Of a DNA stretch of 64,000 nt, positions 37,428 to 49,882 are shown one piece after another. The notes under the pieces were generated by a model, which did not search any database, was not told where the DNA came from, and saw only the letters and a program-made list of their open reading frames with translations. The stretch comes from Salvia splendens (taxonomy: Eukaryota; Streptophyta; Magnoliopsida; Lamiales; Lamiaceae): NCBI RefSeq assembly GCF_004379255.2, contig NC_056038.1:11260729-11324728 (forward strand), read 5' to 3'. The position numbers and the translations under genes were made by a program. Each line of letters begins with the position of its first letter. Within the stretch, counting starts at the first letter, position 1.

Positions 37428-39470
37428 TTAAAAACACGCAAACAGAAGAGCCAAAAGAGCGACGAGCAGCTGAAGGAAGGAGACATTGTGGCGCGTGGTG
37501 GCACTTGGAAGATACGGATACTCATCGGGAGGTGGCATCACGCAGTTGTCACCATTGAAGTAGATCCTCCTAGGGAAGGCCCAACCCTTCTCGAAAGTGA
37601 AGGTGGGCTTATCCTTGCGGAATAGGAACTCTGACTGCGCGTTTCCTAGAGGGCCAGCTTCCATAAGCAGGTCATTATAGTACTTTACTCCCCATAGCAT
37701 TGCAGTGTCATCTGTCCAAATACAAAAAACATGGATTTCATGAGATGATGTGAGCAAGGAGGTTGTAATTAGCAGCATGACTCACTTATATCTTGGTAAG
37801 GGTTGAGTGGCTTGTAGTTGAAGCTGAATATCTGAGTTAGGTTGTCAAAGTTGGGGTGTTGGATGACTAAGTTCCAGAGGGTGTAATTCATCCTGTAGTT
37901 GAAGTTTGTTATGGTGACCTTAACTCTCCAATAATCCTTGTAGTTCTGCTTCACGTGCCAGTGGACGCGAATGGGGCACATGTGGCTCGTGCATTGGACT
38001 AGAGGTGCAAACTTGTTACTCTTCTCTTGTTGCGAAACGACTGAAGCTAGGTATGGTGAGTCCGGACTGCAGGAAATAATAGGTATAATGATTAGAGAAA
38101 CAGATACGGGGAAAGGGAATGGAAAGACTTACTTGACACAGCTTCCTGGATCCGTGGCATTGTTTTGGCATCCGCAGGTACAGGTTGGGCAAGGGACAAT
38201 GGTGTCGTTGTAGAACGACGAGAGTGATACACAGCAAGAGGGAGTTTTCTGAGCCAGAAACTGTGAATATGTACATGTAACATTCCATGTCACTGCAAGA
38301 AGAGAAACACGAATGAGGTACAATATTCAACGAAAAGAGCTAGCTGTGAAGGTGAAAAGAAATTACTCATAGCCTGAGTGACTCTCCTCCCATCAGAAGA
38401 CACATATTTAGTAGGCTTGACAATTTTGGCAGGTCCACAGGTGTATCCAGGTCCGGGTGCTCTCAAGGTGAAGTTCCGGGGCACCCTGACAGTTTTGTTA
38501 GTGGTTCCAGCAGCGCCAACGCTGACTTGGAAAGAGCTGGCAGCATTGGTTGGATCCTGCCCCCATGAACCAATCACCCCTCCTTTACAACAGTTTGCAA
38601 TCTGTTGGTTGTAGGGAGTTCCGGGAAGAAGGTCCACCACCGTGGGATCTTTCTTGCAGCAATGCGGGACATTCCCTTTATACTTTGAGCAATCCCCTTG
38701 CTCTGTAGTTTGGCCTCCCATCATGCTCCATATCACCTCCTTCTTCGCCCACGTCCACCCCAGAGTCCAACCCGGTGCTTGAATGTGACGATATTGTTGG
38801 AAGTTGAACATTGTTACAACAGCCTGGATATCCAATTACAAATGCCAAATGCCAAGTTCACAACCAAATTTTGGAAAACTTTAAACATCACTAATGTGTT
38901 AGTACAACGCTTACCACATAGCCATCGGGTGTCCAAGTGATAACGTCCCATTTTATCGTGATGTTTCCATTGGGATCAAGTGCATCATATGCTTCTGAAA
39001 GGGGATAAACACAAGTTTAAATCTATCATCTTAGTTACCGTATCAAAACACAATCTTGTATGAAGCATTTTTTAGGTCATCAATTCAGAAAACTCTGTTT
39101 TTTGTTACCTAATTTGGAACATAGGACAGACAAAAACTTGGTTGGAGCATACTTGATGTTAATCATTTAAAGTTTCATCTTGCCCTCTATTAAAATAAGA
39201 CTAATAAAAGATTCATAACAATCAAGAAACATATTTCTTGGTCCTTTTTCATGCTAAAAGCTTCAATCACTCGACAGTTTAAACAAAATTCTTTAGATCA
39301 TCACATCCCACTAAACAAACTTCATCGACAAAACAAACACTTGGAATTGAAATGATGTTCTACACTAATCCAACAAACTAAAACTGGAGGTTACCTGATG
39401 AAGGAAAGGAGCAAGAGAGCAAGAACAGCAGCAAAATAGTAAGAGTTGTGAATTTGAAGCAGAATTCCAT
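37428..39470 (-). CDS. COBRA-like GPI-anchored cell-wall protein
   Basis: COBRA family protein, which at the plasma membrane/cell wall controls cellulose deposition and oriented expansion (known for the family). Six coding exons on the minus strand: 39470-39395, 38994-38915, 38823-38367, 38292-38133, 38066-37786, 37711-37428; GT-AG, in frame, 1338 nt, 445 residues. A signal peptide occupies about residues 1-25 (hydrophobic TILLLFLLS). The N-terminal carbohydrate-binding-like region has GWTLGWTWAKKEVIWSM. The family CCVS motif is at 224-227. Many Asn-X-Ser/Thr sites are present. The tail after VMPPPDEYPYLPSA ends in a hydrophobic stretch (FLQLLVALLALLFACF), as expected for GPI attachment. By remembered similarity it is closest to COB/COBL1 rather than COBL4, but this was not tested. 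Confidence 0.95.
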
Positions 39471-40188
39471 AGTTGCAGACTATGAAGATCTGAAACAGAA
39501 GTGGAAGAGAGACAGAGAAATGGTGGTCTGGAAAATCTTGTCTAATTATACAAGTCTGGAAACTCGACTTTATTAAAGTGTTTCTAATAGCCTAGCTAAC
39601 CATTAATAATTTATACTAGTATTTAATACTATAAGTATTGTAGTATATATTAGTAGTATTAATGTAATTTTTACGTGCCGAGAAATTTGCTTGAAAAATA
39701 ATGATTCTTGAATTTTCTCTTCTCTCTGTGGGTAAAATTTTGAATAAAATATCTTACAAAGGTAGTTAGGTTGTTAAAAATACATGTATTCCCGACCAAG
39801 ACAGGTACAAATATTTTAGAGCGAGAGATGGTAGTAGCCGACACTTGGTAAAAATAAAATAGTGAAACTCCTATTATATAACGGTAAATTCAGTTGACAG
39901 TATTTGAGGAGCGTAGGGATATTTGTCACTAGCCACCCACCATCACATTTTATTTGATCTTTTTTTATTTGTAAATATTTTGATGCGAGTGTCGGTGGTG
40001 TATATGCAATTAGTACAACTGACAGTCTGGCAGTTTTATTCCCGCTTCTCGACTTAGAATCATTATTTATTAGTAGAAAATGATTTTGAGTCGGTTACAA
40101 TGTGGGTGCTTATTTATATCTCCGAATTTTATAATTAGCTCTTTTTATATCATCTTATTTTTCGCTTCAAGTTTATTTTTAAAGTTTT

Positions 40189-40274
40189 TGATATAGTACA
40201 TAGTGGCAAAAAGCACTAGTTAGCCCCTAAACTGATATAGTACATAGTGGCAAAAAGCACTAGTTAGCCCCTAA
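40189..40274. repeat. Perfect 44-bp tandem duplication
   Basis: Two adjacent copies start TGATATAGTACATAGTGGCA at 40189 and 40233 and run through GCACTAGTTAGCCCCTAA with no mismatch seen, so the duplication is recent. Confidence 0.92.
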
Positions 40275-42029
40275 TAAACACATACCAATAGTTTCCGGCC
40301 TTGTTTCGTACTTCAAAATATATACTTCCTCCATCTCGTGTGAACTATTTTCTTTTTAATCTATTTATTTATTAATACATGTACATACTTCCTCCATTAT
40401 TGAAATATATAACATTTTTTTAGTCCGTCTCTTAAAAGTATGAATCTTCTAATATTAGATATTCACCTACATTATTAATAATGTGGATCTCATTTTTCAC
40501 TGACAATATTTTTACTATCATTTCTCTTCCTTCTCTTATATTTTCAATTACTATATATTAAAATTTTTGTCCAACCAAAAGTTAATAATTTATGGATGAA
40601 TTAAGTATTTTTTTAGTTGCAATTAACACATACTATTGGCTGATACGACCCATTGATTGGAGAATAAGCCTCTTATCAAATCTATATCAATTGTCCATTG
40701 ATATGTGATTTGATATAACCCATAAGTTGGCAGAGTGAGGGTCACTAACCAAGTCCACTACTCTTAGCCCAACATATTACTAATAAAATTGGATTTTGAG
40801 ATTGGTCTAAATTAAATTCCCCTCGATTCAAATTTTCTATTTTACTATAGTTGGTGCTATTCCAAGGATTTTCTTTAATTAAAAATGAGAGAAAAATAAT
40901 TTAACTAAAATTGATTTTCAAAAAGTTGTAACAGTTACGCATTAAATAAGGAACATGACACCAACTAAAAGAGCAAAAGAAAGACATTCAGGATCTATTA
41001 TGGTGACTTTTTGAGTTTTTATAACTATTTCTTGTTTAATACATTAACTAATGAATTAATCAAAATTAGTATTACACCCGTGCTATGCACGGTCCATTTC
41101 ATTTTCTTCGCACTTATTAAAAAAATGATTTTGCTAAAAAGTACATGATAAATAAATCTAATGTATCTACTAATTATAAGTCATTATGAATTAGAATTGA
41201 TTCATTTAAACTCATAAGCTAAATTATTCGAATAGATGATCCGTTCAAAGCCCACTCAATCCAATTTTAAAAAATAAACAAAGTATTAATTGTTTAACTT
41301 TAAATTTATGCGTTGTTGCCTCTATCGATCTTTTTTCATGGATTTCTTTCTCTTCCCCTTTCCTTCCTCTTTTTCTTAGTTTTGAAATAAAACAAATTAT
41401 TAAAATTTAAAAAAATCTAAAATCCTAATCTTGTGTGTAGTTTTTTTATCATTTAGTTATATTTGGGTTAAAGATAAAAAACAAATAAATTATTATATAA
41501 TTAAATCAACTTATAGTACTATAATTATAAAAATCATTTTGAGTTTATATAATTTAAAATTTAAATATATTAGTTCTGACTAATCCCGTGTTAGTTTTAT
41601 ATGAAACAATTCAAAATATAGAGATGATATCACTTTCTTATTCAATAATCAACATTTTTAATTAAATTAATATACGAATTTATGTTGAATACATTATTAT
41701 ATTACAGTGAAGATTGTAGAATGAAAACTGTTTACTTTCTTCTATTGTTTCAATATTTATAATTATAATTGTAATAGCATTGATTGTAGAATGATGATTG
41801 CAAAATTTTGATTCCTTCTATTATTAAATATTTTTTTATGTTATTTTAATGCACTATTTATAATGGCATTTTTGTTATATTCTTCAAAACTCCCCTTTTA
41901 TACATGTATAGATGCAAACTCTATATTTCAGATTAAATTTGAAATTCACCCTTTCCTTAAAATGAAAGTGTGCATGTACAGTATTTGTGATTGTGAATGC
42001 CAATTGTTACACACAATTCAGTGGACAGA

Positions 42030-42048
42030 GGGGAGGGGAGGGGAGGGG
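42030..42048 (+). repeat. (GGGGA)n tract, potential G-quadruplex
   Basis: Four consecutive GGGG runs separated by single A bases, about 460 bp upstream of the carrier start codon on its coding strand. The composition satisfies the standard G-quadruplex pattern with one-base loops. Function is unknown. Confidence 0.85.
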
Positions 42049-42082
42049 AGTATTATTGAAAGATGCAAAATTAATGAATTGA

Positions 42083-42158
42083 TGTTTGAACGTAAAGTTG
42101 AAAAAGAATAAAATTTTTAATGTTTGAATGTAAAGTTGAAAAAGAATAAAAATTTTAT
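42083..42158. repeat. 38-bp tandem duplication
   Basis: Two adjacent copies begin TGTTTGAA(C/T)GTAAAGTTG at 42083 and 42121 and continue into GAAAAAGAATAAAA, in the carrier promoter region. Confidence 0.85.
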
Positions 42159-42508
42159 AAAAAAAGAAAATAATGTTAGTAGTTTGAGACAAAATGAAAT
42201 ATGGAACTACTATTAATCTTATTTATTGAATCATATAGTATTATTTTTATAAATATTAAATGAAGTTTTAAGAATGAATACTTGTTCATACTCGGACTAA
42301 TATCTGCATTGCAGAGGATGGAATCTCCACCAACATCCACAAAATGCTGACATATACCTATTTTACAATTAATTTGAATTAAAGAATCGCGAATCTTAGC
42401 TCGTAGAAAGGTCGTTGAATAAATTTTCCTCGTTTCCGCCATGAGACGATGACTTTGTGCTAACTGTAGAGTTCATATAGGAGGATCTCTTAGTTTTTTT
42501 TGGCACTC

Positions 42509-45403
42509 ATGGATACAGCCGGAATTCAGAAGCACTCATTCGGTCAAACGGAAATCAACTGGGACAAGTAGGTTTCATCAATCTAGTTTTCATTATTTAC
42601 GTTATTAATGATGTTTAGTAGCTTATTTTGGGAAGAATTTGAGTTATTTTATTGAAATTGATAATAATCGTATTCAATTAAGATATGGTAATGGTAGGAT
42701 TTATCTGTCTTTTTACGGTGCTAATCAGTTAATCACATTTGCTGCATTACATTTGAAATTTCGGAAAACTGTTTATGTTGTTTCGGGTGAAATGCTTCGC
42801 CTGAGGCAATATTTAAAGTTTATGATTGCTTAATGACTGTCACATGTATCTGCCATTGATGTGAAATCTTGTGATGCCACAAACTCTATTTAATGGGCAA
42901 GTTTCCTGATTATTGATTGTACCTGGGTGTGGTCACAGCTCACAGATGTTTTACAACACACATCTATAAATATTGGAAATTCTATGATTTTGTCATTTTG
43001 GATTCAATTAAATTTCTTTTCCCTGTAGGCTTCACAAAACTAAATTCTATGTTGTTGGAGCTGGAATTTTTTCTGGAATTACAGTGGGACTTTATCCAAT
43101 GTCAGTTGTGAAAACCAGGATGCAAGTAGCGTCACACGATGCTGTAGAAAGAAATGCTTTGTCTGTCATAAAAGGCCTCCTAAAAACAGACGGGATTCCT
43201 GGTTTATATAAAGGTTTTGGCACTGTCGTGATAGGAGCCATACCTACCAGAATAATATTTCTTACTGCATTAGAGACAACAAAACTAACTGCACTGAAGA
43301 TGTTAGTGCCATTTAAACTGTCAGAGCCTACACAGGCAGCTGTAGCAAATGGGGTTGCTGGCCTGATGGCATCTTTTTGTTCACAAGCTGTATTTGTTCC
43401 AGTTGATGTGGTATGCTTCACTTGTTTTCTGGTTTGTTTTTCTCAATGGAATTATGTGTTAGGTTTAATATGGAGTTAATTTTTTATAAGGTGGAATATA
43501 ATTTCCACACATTATGAGTAAGTACATAGAAAACACTGCTGTAAACAAAAAAGAATCACCGTATGTGTACAATAGAAATCAGATATTTAACCTTTCAAAT
43601 TCGTTTCTTTATTAATAGTTAATACTAAGACTACCGATTTTCTGAAAAGGTTAGTCAGAAACTGATGGTGCAAGGATATTCAGGCCATGCAACCTATACT
43701 GGGGGCGTGGATGTTGTTCGTAAGGTGGTAAAGTCTGAGGGGATTCGCGGTCTGTATAGAGGCTTTTGGCTCTCAGTTCTTACATATTCTCCATCCAGTG
43801 CAGTCTGGTGGGCAACCTATGGTGCAAGTCAACGAGTCATTTGGAGGTATTGCATTTATCTCTATTTGCTGGATATTCAAGGCATGTCTTGTAGCAGTGT
43901 CTCGATTGTTTTATCCAATTCCTCATTGTTAATGACATGCCACTGAACCCTAGGTTTTTAGTGGTTAATGGCTATCATGTAGTCTTCAAAGAATACTACT
44001 TCCTGTACATATGGTACAAATTTCTGGTAGTACTTTTATGTGACTTCTGTTTTTTGTTTTCTTTATTTTTTCACCGCCTTAAAGATTTGAACATAACTCA
44101 ACTAGGATTGCTAGCAGAGATGATTTTAGAAATTTGTATCATCTTTCGACGGTTTTGATTAAGAATTTTTGTAACATTAATTTTGGTATTGTGATCCAGT
44201 TCAACAGACGAACTGAAAGATGTATTATGAAGATGATTTAAGCATTTGTTTCTTTCTGGGGCATATCTTTTACTAATTCTTTGGATGAAATTTCTAAATG
44301 GAGTTTGCAATTTGTCATATGTCTGGCAGATTTCTGGATGATGGCAATGCTGCTCCAACCGAAGGAAAAATTCTTTTGGTTCAAGCTGCCGGAGGAATTT
44401 CTGCTGGTGCAACTTCAACATGTGTAACAACCCCATTAGACACCATTAAAACTCGCTTACAGGTAAAGTAAATCTGTTATTCTCTATTTGGCTGTAAATT
44501 CCCAGGATATATGTTGTGGTAAATTTGCAAATTTTCATTTTCTTATTTATGGAAAACCTGTATCATTTCTTAGGACGCTAATACCCTTTCTGTGTGTTAG
44601 TGTATGCTCTAATATGTGTGTTTCTATATGCTCCAGGTGACTGGGCATGACAAAAGACCCACTACAAAGCAAGTGGTTAGAAGTTTGATTGCTGATGATG
44701 GATGGATTGGCTTTTACAGAGGATTTGGCCCAAGATTTTTCACCATGTCAGCTTATGGAACATCAATGATTCTGGCTTATGAATATTTAAGTAAGTTCCC
44801 TTTCTTTTTGTCATTTTGGTGATCAGTAGTACTATGTCGTTTTTATGTATTATCTCATGTGATTGATTGCTAGCAATGATTCTCAGTCTCTACATGATAT
44901 TTCTTAACAAAATAGTTTCAAGGCATATTTAGGAGTATTAATGATATTTTATCTTTCTTGATGTGCAATTGTCCAGATAAAAAATGTTCGAAATATCACA
45001 ATGAATTTCCACCGGTGTTGGGAGGGATGTTGGGTCCATTTACATGAATGTCTCTTGATGTTTCTAACTTGATCATATCTTAAAATCATTAGCATATGCT
45101 TCTGCAGTGGTGGATAGTGAAAGTTAGCTTTTCTATAATTGCAGCCAAATAGAAAGAATGGTTTTTGCTTTGCATCTTCTCCTAGTTCTCTACCATTTTG
45201 TTATGTTAATGTTAGCATTCATGAAAGCTTTCAGACATGACATCTATAACAAAGTTATGTTGGCGTTTTGCGTAGTACGTTATACAAATATGTGTGATGT
45301 ATGGTTTCATCGTTGTGCTGGTTTAATTACGTGGAGCATTTTGAACTCATGAGTTGAACGTACTTTCCAATATGCAGAGCGTGTGTGCGCAAAGGATGAT
45401 TAA
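42509..45403 (+). CDS. Mitochondrial carrier family protein (SLC25A44-like)
   Basis: Inner-membrane solute carrier of the SLC25 family; the substrate is not known for the plant clade. Six coding exons: 42509-42567, 43029-43410, 43650-43846, 44330-44462, 44637-44790, 45378-45403; GT-AG, in frame, 951 nt, 316 residues. Three carrier repeats are visible. Their signature positions are P43-K48 (YPMSVVKTRMQ, with Ser in place of the usual acidic residue), P144 (VPVDVVSQKLM, with Ser at the basic position) and P248-K253 (TPLDTIKTRLQ). Downstream motifs GLYKGFG, GLYRGF and GFYRGFGPR follow each repeat. The C terminus KRVCAKDD is encoded by a tiny last exon. The non-canonical first and second signatures also occur in remembered SLC25A44-like proteins, so they are not damage. 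Confidence 0.94.
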
Positions 45404-46065
45404 AGTTGAAAATGGATTCATTTTTGCTGTATCAGAGATTTCTTTTGAAGCAGTCCATGCAGAGATAATAAACATTATGGGCAGATTAAAATCGTTCATT
45501 TTGGCCCTTCTATCTAATCAACCGTTGCCAGCCAAATAGGAAGTGCAACTTATACAATTTTTTTCCAAATTATTTGGAACACTCAAGCCACAATTCTTTA
45601 TAGAGTACAAGGAATTCTTTAGTTGCTAAACTTAGGAATCTTGGATTATGAAACTATACTCTTGATAATAAAAACTGCACTGAAATGTCATTTTTTGCTT
45701 TTGAGAATCTGTTGTGTCGCTCTTTAACATAACTGTACCATAATAGCAGAGCATTTTTCTGTAAATGAAGCAAGAGGCTTTAGCTTGAATTAAGATTGAA
45801 CGACTTAAACCTCGTTGCTCATGTGTTCGCTTGGATTTACCTAGTGCTCTTGCAGGTAATCTTCTGACAATAGGATAGTTCACATTTACGGACTTGAATG
45901 AAATAGCAAATGCAATCGAAAGATTTGCAAAGAGAGGCCACTGATCTTTCATGCTCAGAGCTACATGAGCTTGCCTTAACAAACGCCGACTAGCAGAACT
46001 GTCGGAATATATAAAAAAAAATGGGGGATCATTTCAACTTGTATTCTGAAACTGGAGTGTGAAGA
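45404..46065. other. Downstream flank of the carrier gene
   Basis: Contains the carrier 3' UTR. The 116-codon minus-strand open frame at 45632-45982 has no recognisable domain and is regarded as chance. Confidence 0.5.
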
Positions 46066-46220
46066 ACTCTATTTTTCATCAAATGTCAAAGCAATGAAGC
46101 TCGAGAATAAATGGAAATCGAAGCATTTCACCTAAAACAATCATCATATTTGTGTGCAAAATACAATTCATGTAGCCATCAAAACAAAACTGGAGCAGAA
46201 ATGCAGTATCAATTTTTGGG
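46066..46220. repeat. Partial duplicate of the eIF3m 3' flank
   Basis: The stretch matches 57749-57925 in the same orientation. Shared blocks include TTTTCATCAAATGT, GAGAATAAATGGAA, CGAAGCATTTC and GGAGCAG. The 57.8-kb copy has about 25 extra bases in the middle. Because 57749-57925 lies directly downstream of the eIF3m stop codon, this is probably a fragment of that gene's 3' UTR or flank. No eIF3m coding exon accompanies it. Confidence 0.75.
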
Positions 46221-46403
46221 TAGGTATTAGTCTCCATATATACGAATTCTGCGTATATCTTTAGCAATACTATAATTAATAGAGTGTTTTAGTGTTGCTT
46301 CTGCTAGAATCAAGGGCTGTTTTCCTCGACTACATCGTTTCGAGTTGTCGAATCTCCAGGGACGAATCATCACCACACGAAGTGGTCAAAAGTGATGATA
46401 CTT

Positions 46404-46691
46404 TCAAATTTGATTCATGTTGTAGGCATTCATAACACCCATACAAGTGTTTGTTCTTCCATGTATACCTCCACAACGTCCATACGAGCGAGCGTTATGG
46501 TCTTCCACCGCCTTTTGCAACGCTTGACATGAGCATCCAAGTTTCGTGTCAGCGTCATTTCTTCCCTTGTTTACCACACCAATTTGTTGTAGAGTGTCAG
46601 ACATTTTGTGAACGAAATGAGAAATATTAATGAAATAAAATATAACTCCACCAACAACATTGAAGGTCACCACCTCTCGACTCCCTCTCAT
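46404..46691 (-). CDS. Small Cys-containing open frame of uncertain status
   Basis: A 95-codon frame begins MRGSREVVTFNVVGG and ends in a part with CSCQALQKAVEDHNARSYGRC. The CxC-x17-C arrangement followed by another Cys is vaguely like the end of a plant lipid-transfer protein, but the spacing is short, the upstream cysteines are missing and there is no signal peptide in this frame. It may be a relic of a small secreted-protein gene, or chance. Confidence 0.2.
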   Translation of the reverse strand: MRGSREVVTFNVVGGVIFYFINISHFVHKMSDTLQQIGVVNKGRNDADTKLGCSCQALQKAVEDHNARSYGRCGGIHGRTNTCMGVMNAYNMNQI

Positions 46692-47046
46692 GTAAATATG
46701 GTCTTGATTTGTATAGATTTTGGAGTATTTACCTTTTATTTGATCTTGTTCTTATCATTTTCCTTCAAACTATTGGTGATGTGTATTCTGTTGAGTATTC
46801 TGCCCAGTGGATTTCTAATCATGTCTAGTAGTTTTTATCAAGTTAATGGTGCGTTATGCCAAGATATTGACGAATACTACTACTTATCATGTTTTTGACT
46901 GCCACTCTATGTCACATTCACCTAGTAGTCCACATTTATCACTACTTAATACTCATTTGCTACGAGTTGGGCGTGCGTGATATATCTTTGAGACTCTGAA
47001 ACTTGAATATCTTATTTACTTTAAAACACAATATATATGGGCAACT

Positions 47047-47314
47047 TTAGAGTGTCCAAGGCCGCAGCGGCCGTCTATTGCAGGGACGGAGGGCGCTGCA
47101 GCGGTGTGGTGGTGGAGGCGGCGGTTGACGGGGCGGCGCCGCGGCAGCCATCGTTCCCATTTTTAAAATTTTTATTTTATTTTATTAATTAATAATGTAA
47201 TAAATAATGTGATTTTATTTTGTGACTATAATGATGTGGCGGAAGAGTTTTATGTGACTGTGATGACTAGGTGAACAAGTTTTTTTGTGGCATCGCCTAC
47301 TGTGGACACTCTTA
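47047..47314. mobile_element. Tourist-like MITE
   Basis: Element 47050-47311 (262 bp) has perfect inverted ends GAGTGTCCA / TGGACACTC and TTA target duplications (47047-47049 and 47312-47314), the PIF/Harbinger signature. The left part is GC-rich (GGCGGCGCCGCGGC) and the rest AT-rich. Non-coding. Confidence 0.82.
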
Positions 47315-47897
47315 TATGATAATCTCATTTGTGGACAACACGAGTTTTAATAAGAAAATGGTAAAATAAAAGATAATAGAAAAAGTAGATAAAGTACGTG
47401 TGAGAATAAAAAAAGGTAAGAGAAATGAGAAGAAAAAATGTACTACTATCATATACTATGAGAAAATGTTTCCATTTTTGAAATGGGACATTTATCGTAG
47501 ACACCCCAAAATTGTAAAATGACACTATTTTCGTGGACGGATTGGAATAAAACTGTAAGGCCATATTTGGTTGACGGGAAAGTAAAGTTGGCGAGAAAAA
47601 TGATTCCCAGGAAAATGAATCTAGGGAATGTGATTCCAAATAACTTTACTTTCCTGTGTTTGGAAAATATCAAGATTTTAAATTTTATATTTGATTTAAA
47701 CACAAACTAAAAATATATTTATTATTATTTATATATATATATATAAAATAATAATATAAAATTTTAATTAGTTAATAATTATAAATGATAATAATTATAT
47801 TATTATATTTATTATTATGATGGATAGTTTAAATATGAATTATCCATCATAATATATAATAATATAATTGTATTTATAGTTCCACGGAGTATTATAT

Positions 47898-48153
47898 TAC
47901 TACCTCCGTCCCCCAAAATTCGTCCCGGTTTGACCGGGCACGGGTTTTAAGGAATGTAATGGAAAGTGGATTGAAAAAGTTAGTGGAATGTGGGCTTGAC
48001 TATTATATATTAGTTTTATAATAAAATGTGAGTAGGAATGAGTTAGTGGAATGTGGGGTCCACTACCAAAAATGGTAAAAGTGAAATGGGACAAATTTTG
48101 GGGGACGGACGAAAAAGGAAAGTTGGGACAAATTTTCAGGGACGGAGGGAGTA
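47898..48153. mobile_element. Stowaway-like MITE inside the Tourist-like element
   Basis: Element 47900-48151 starts CTACCTCCGTCCCCCAAAAT and ends TTTCAGGGACGGAGGGAG, with TA at both edges (47898-47899 and 48152-48153). Internal copies of GGGACAAATTTT-type sequence extend the inverted ends. 252 bp and non-coding. Confidence 0.85.
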
Positions 48154-48424
48154 TATCATAAATGATTATAATAATATATAAAAGATGAGTGTTATATTGC
48201 TAACTCAATACTTAATTGCTAACTATATTTAAATAATAGCTATTAGATATTCAAATCAAGGACCTAGATCATCCGCCCCGGAATATCAATACGATCAACA
48301 AAAAACGTCAATAGGGGTATTAAGGTCAATTTACAACAAATTAGTTGTAACTAACTTTTCAAAAATATCCCATAACTTTAAAATGCATATAACTTTCTCG
48401 AATTAAATTATTTTTCGGCACAAC

Positions 48425-49859
48425 TGATGCGAATCAAATTGTACATTTTTATTTCCCTTACTTTACATGATTTATATAGTTTGATGCTTGCAAAAGTATG
48501 ATTTTTGGTGTAGGAATGAAGCCCGGATGGTGAGAAAGTTGTGCAAAAATTCCCCAGACTGCCCAGAAAGCTCTCAAAAGGAGGCACCCGGTCGGGTGTA
48601 TTTTTAAGCCTACTAATTCCACCCGGCCGGGTGCAATTTTTATTGCATGCGGAGTCCAGAGCATGCCACCCGACCGGGTGAGTTGTGCGCCAAAAATTCA
48701 CCCGGTCGGGTGAGATTTTCAAGGCGCTAAGTGTCCAGAACGGGGAGAATTTCAATCATCCGGCCAGGTGAAATTTTAGTTTAAAAAGCCACCCGGCCGG
48801 GTAGAGCAGTTTCAACTGCAAATCGGCAGTTTTTTCTACAGTTTTGGGAGAGAAAAAGGTGACGTTTTGGATGAGAGAGGGGGGAGACAATCTCGATTCG
48901 GGAGAGCATTTTTCATTCACAAGAATTGAGAATTCAATAGGAGTGATTGGTGATGTGACGAATTTGGAAAGAATACGGGATAAGAGATGTTTGACTTTGG
49001 AAGATTTGAAGAAATAAGTGCCGATTGGTGCTTGGGAGATTATTCAAACAATTCATCATCAATTTCTTCATGGTTTCTATGGTTTCAGATCTCTTATTCA
49101 TTCTTCCTAGTTCAATAATGCTATGCTAAGAATTCTAGTGTTGCTCCAAACATGTAATCGGTTAATTTGTTCGTGCGATATATACTATGTTCTTCTTTTA
49201 TCTTATGTTCGTCTTTATCACAATTTTAGTGCTTGAATCTATTACTTTTGGTGCATCATTTGTAGTAGATCTTTATTCTTATTCAAATGTCTCTTTAACT
49301 TTGAATAAGATGAATCTTTGTGGTAAAGAGTTGTCAATTAGAATTGTTCAAATGATAATTTGATAATGGATGTCATGTGTTAATAGTATCTGATTTTTGA
49401 GTCTCGCGCATCCGTAGGATTCTTAGATTATTGAAGGTAGTTTATAGAATATGTGTTCAGCTATTCGTAAGCTATTGTATGTCAAGCATGTTTAGTGCTA
49501 GCATCGCGAATTAATGCTTAAGTCCCGTATTTCATAAGATAAAATTGAATATTAGTATAAGTCACCATTTTATCCGTGTACGTTTGGAGTAACAATCTCA
49601 TCTCTTGATTCATCTTGCTTGTTTTATTTCTTTTAATTTTTTTTGCATGTTCTTGAAATCAAAAACTTCAAACCAAAGTATTCTTTAGTATGTGTTTTGT
49701 TTACTTTAGAATTAAATAATCTTTGCCCTCCCTGTGGATCGACACTCGAAGTACTACATTCGACGTTGTATTCTTGCAGCATCGTTGTAATATTAGAGTT
49801 ATTTTTATTAAACTTGTGTGATCTTACACTTGATATTTGAACTCGAAAATTACACATCA
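48425..49859 (+). repeat. Athila 5' LTR with six CACCCGGNCGGGTG palindromes
   Basis: 1435 bp, beginning TGATGCGAATC and ending ACACATCA. In its first quarter it has six copies of the 14-bp palindrome CACCCGGTCGGGTG or a close variant: 48585, 48620, 48667, 48699, 48757 (two mismatches) and 48790. The rest is AT-rich. Polyadenylation and promoter positions were not assigned. Confidence 0.93.
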
Positions 49860-49864
49860 AATTT

Positions 49865-49882
49865 TGGCGCCGTTGCCGGGGA
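49865..49882 (+). other. Athila primer binding site
   Basis: TGGCGCCGTTGCCGGGGA lies 5 bp after the 5' LTR. This sequence is characteristic of Athila elements, which are thought to use tRNA-Asp as primer. Confidence 0.88.

Larger units (their letters stand above)
39471..42508. other. Intergenic between two divergent genes, AT-rich
   Basis: It separates the divergently transcribed COBRA-like and carrier genes, so both promoters lie here. Degenerate Stowaway-like ends (TACTTCCTCCAT) at about 40324 and 40386 have no clear partners. No open frame longer than about 90 codons with recognisable content was found. Local repeats are listed separately. Confidence 0.55.

Noticed and set aside
45632..45982. 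116-codon minus-strand frame downstream of the carrier gene
   Set aside because: No domain or splice support; it lies opposite the probable carrier 3' UTR.
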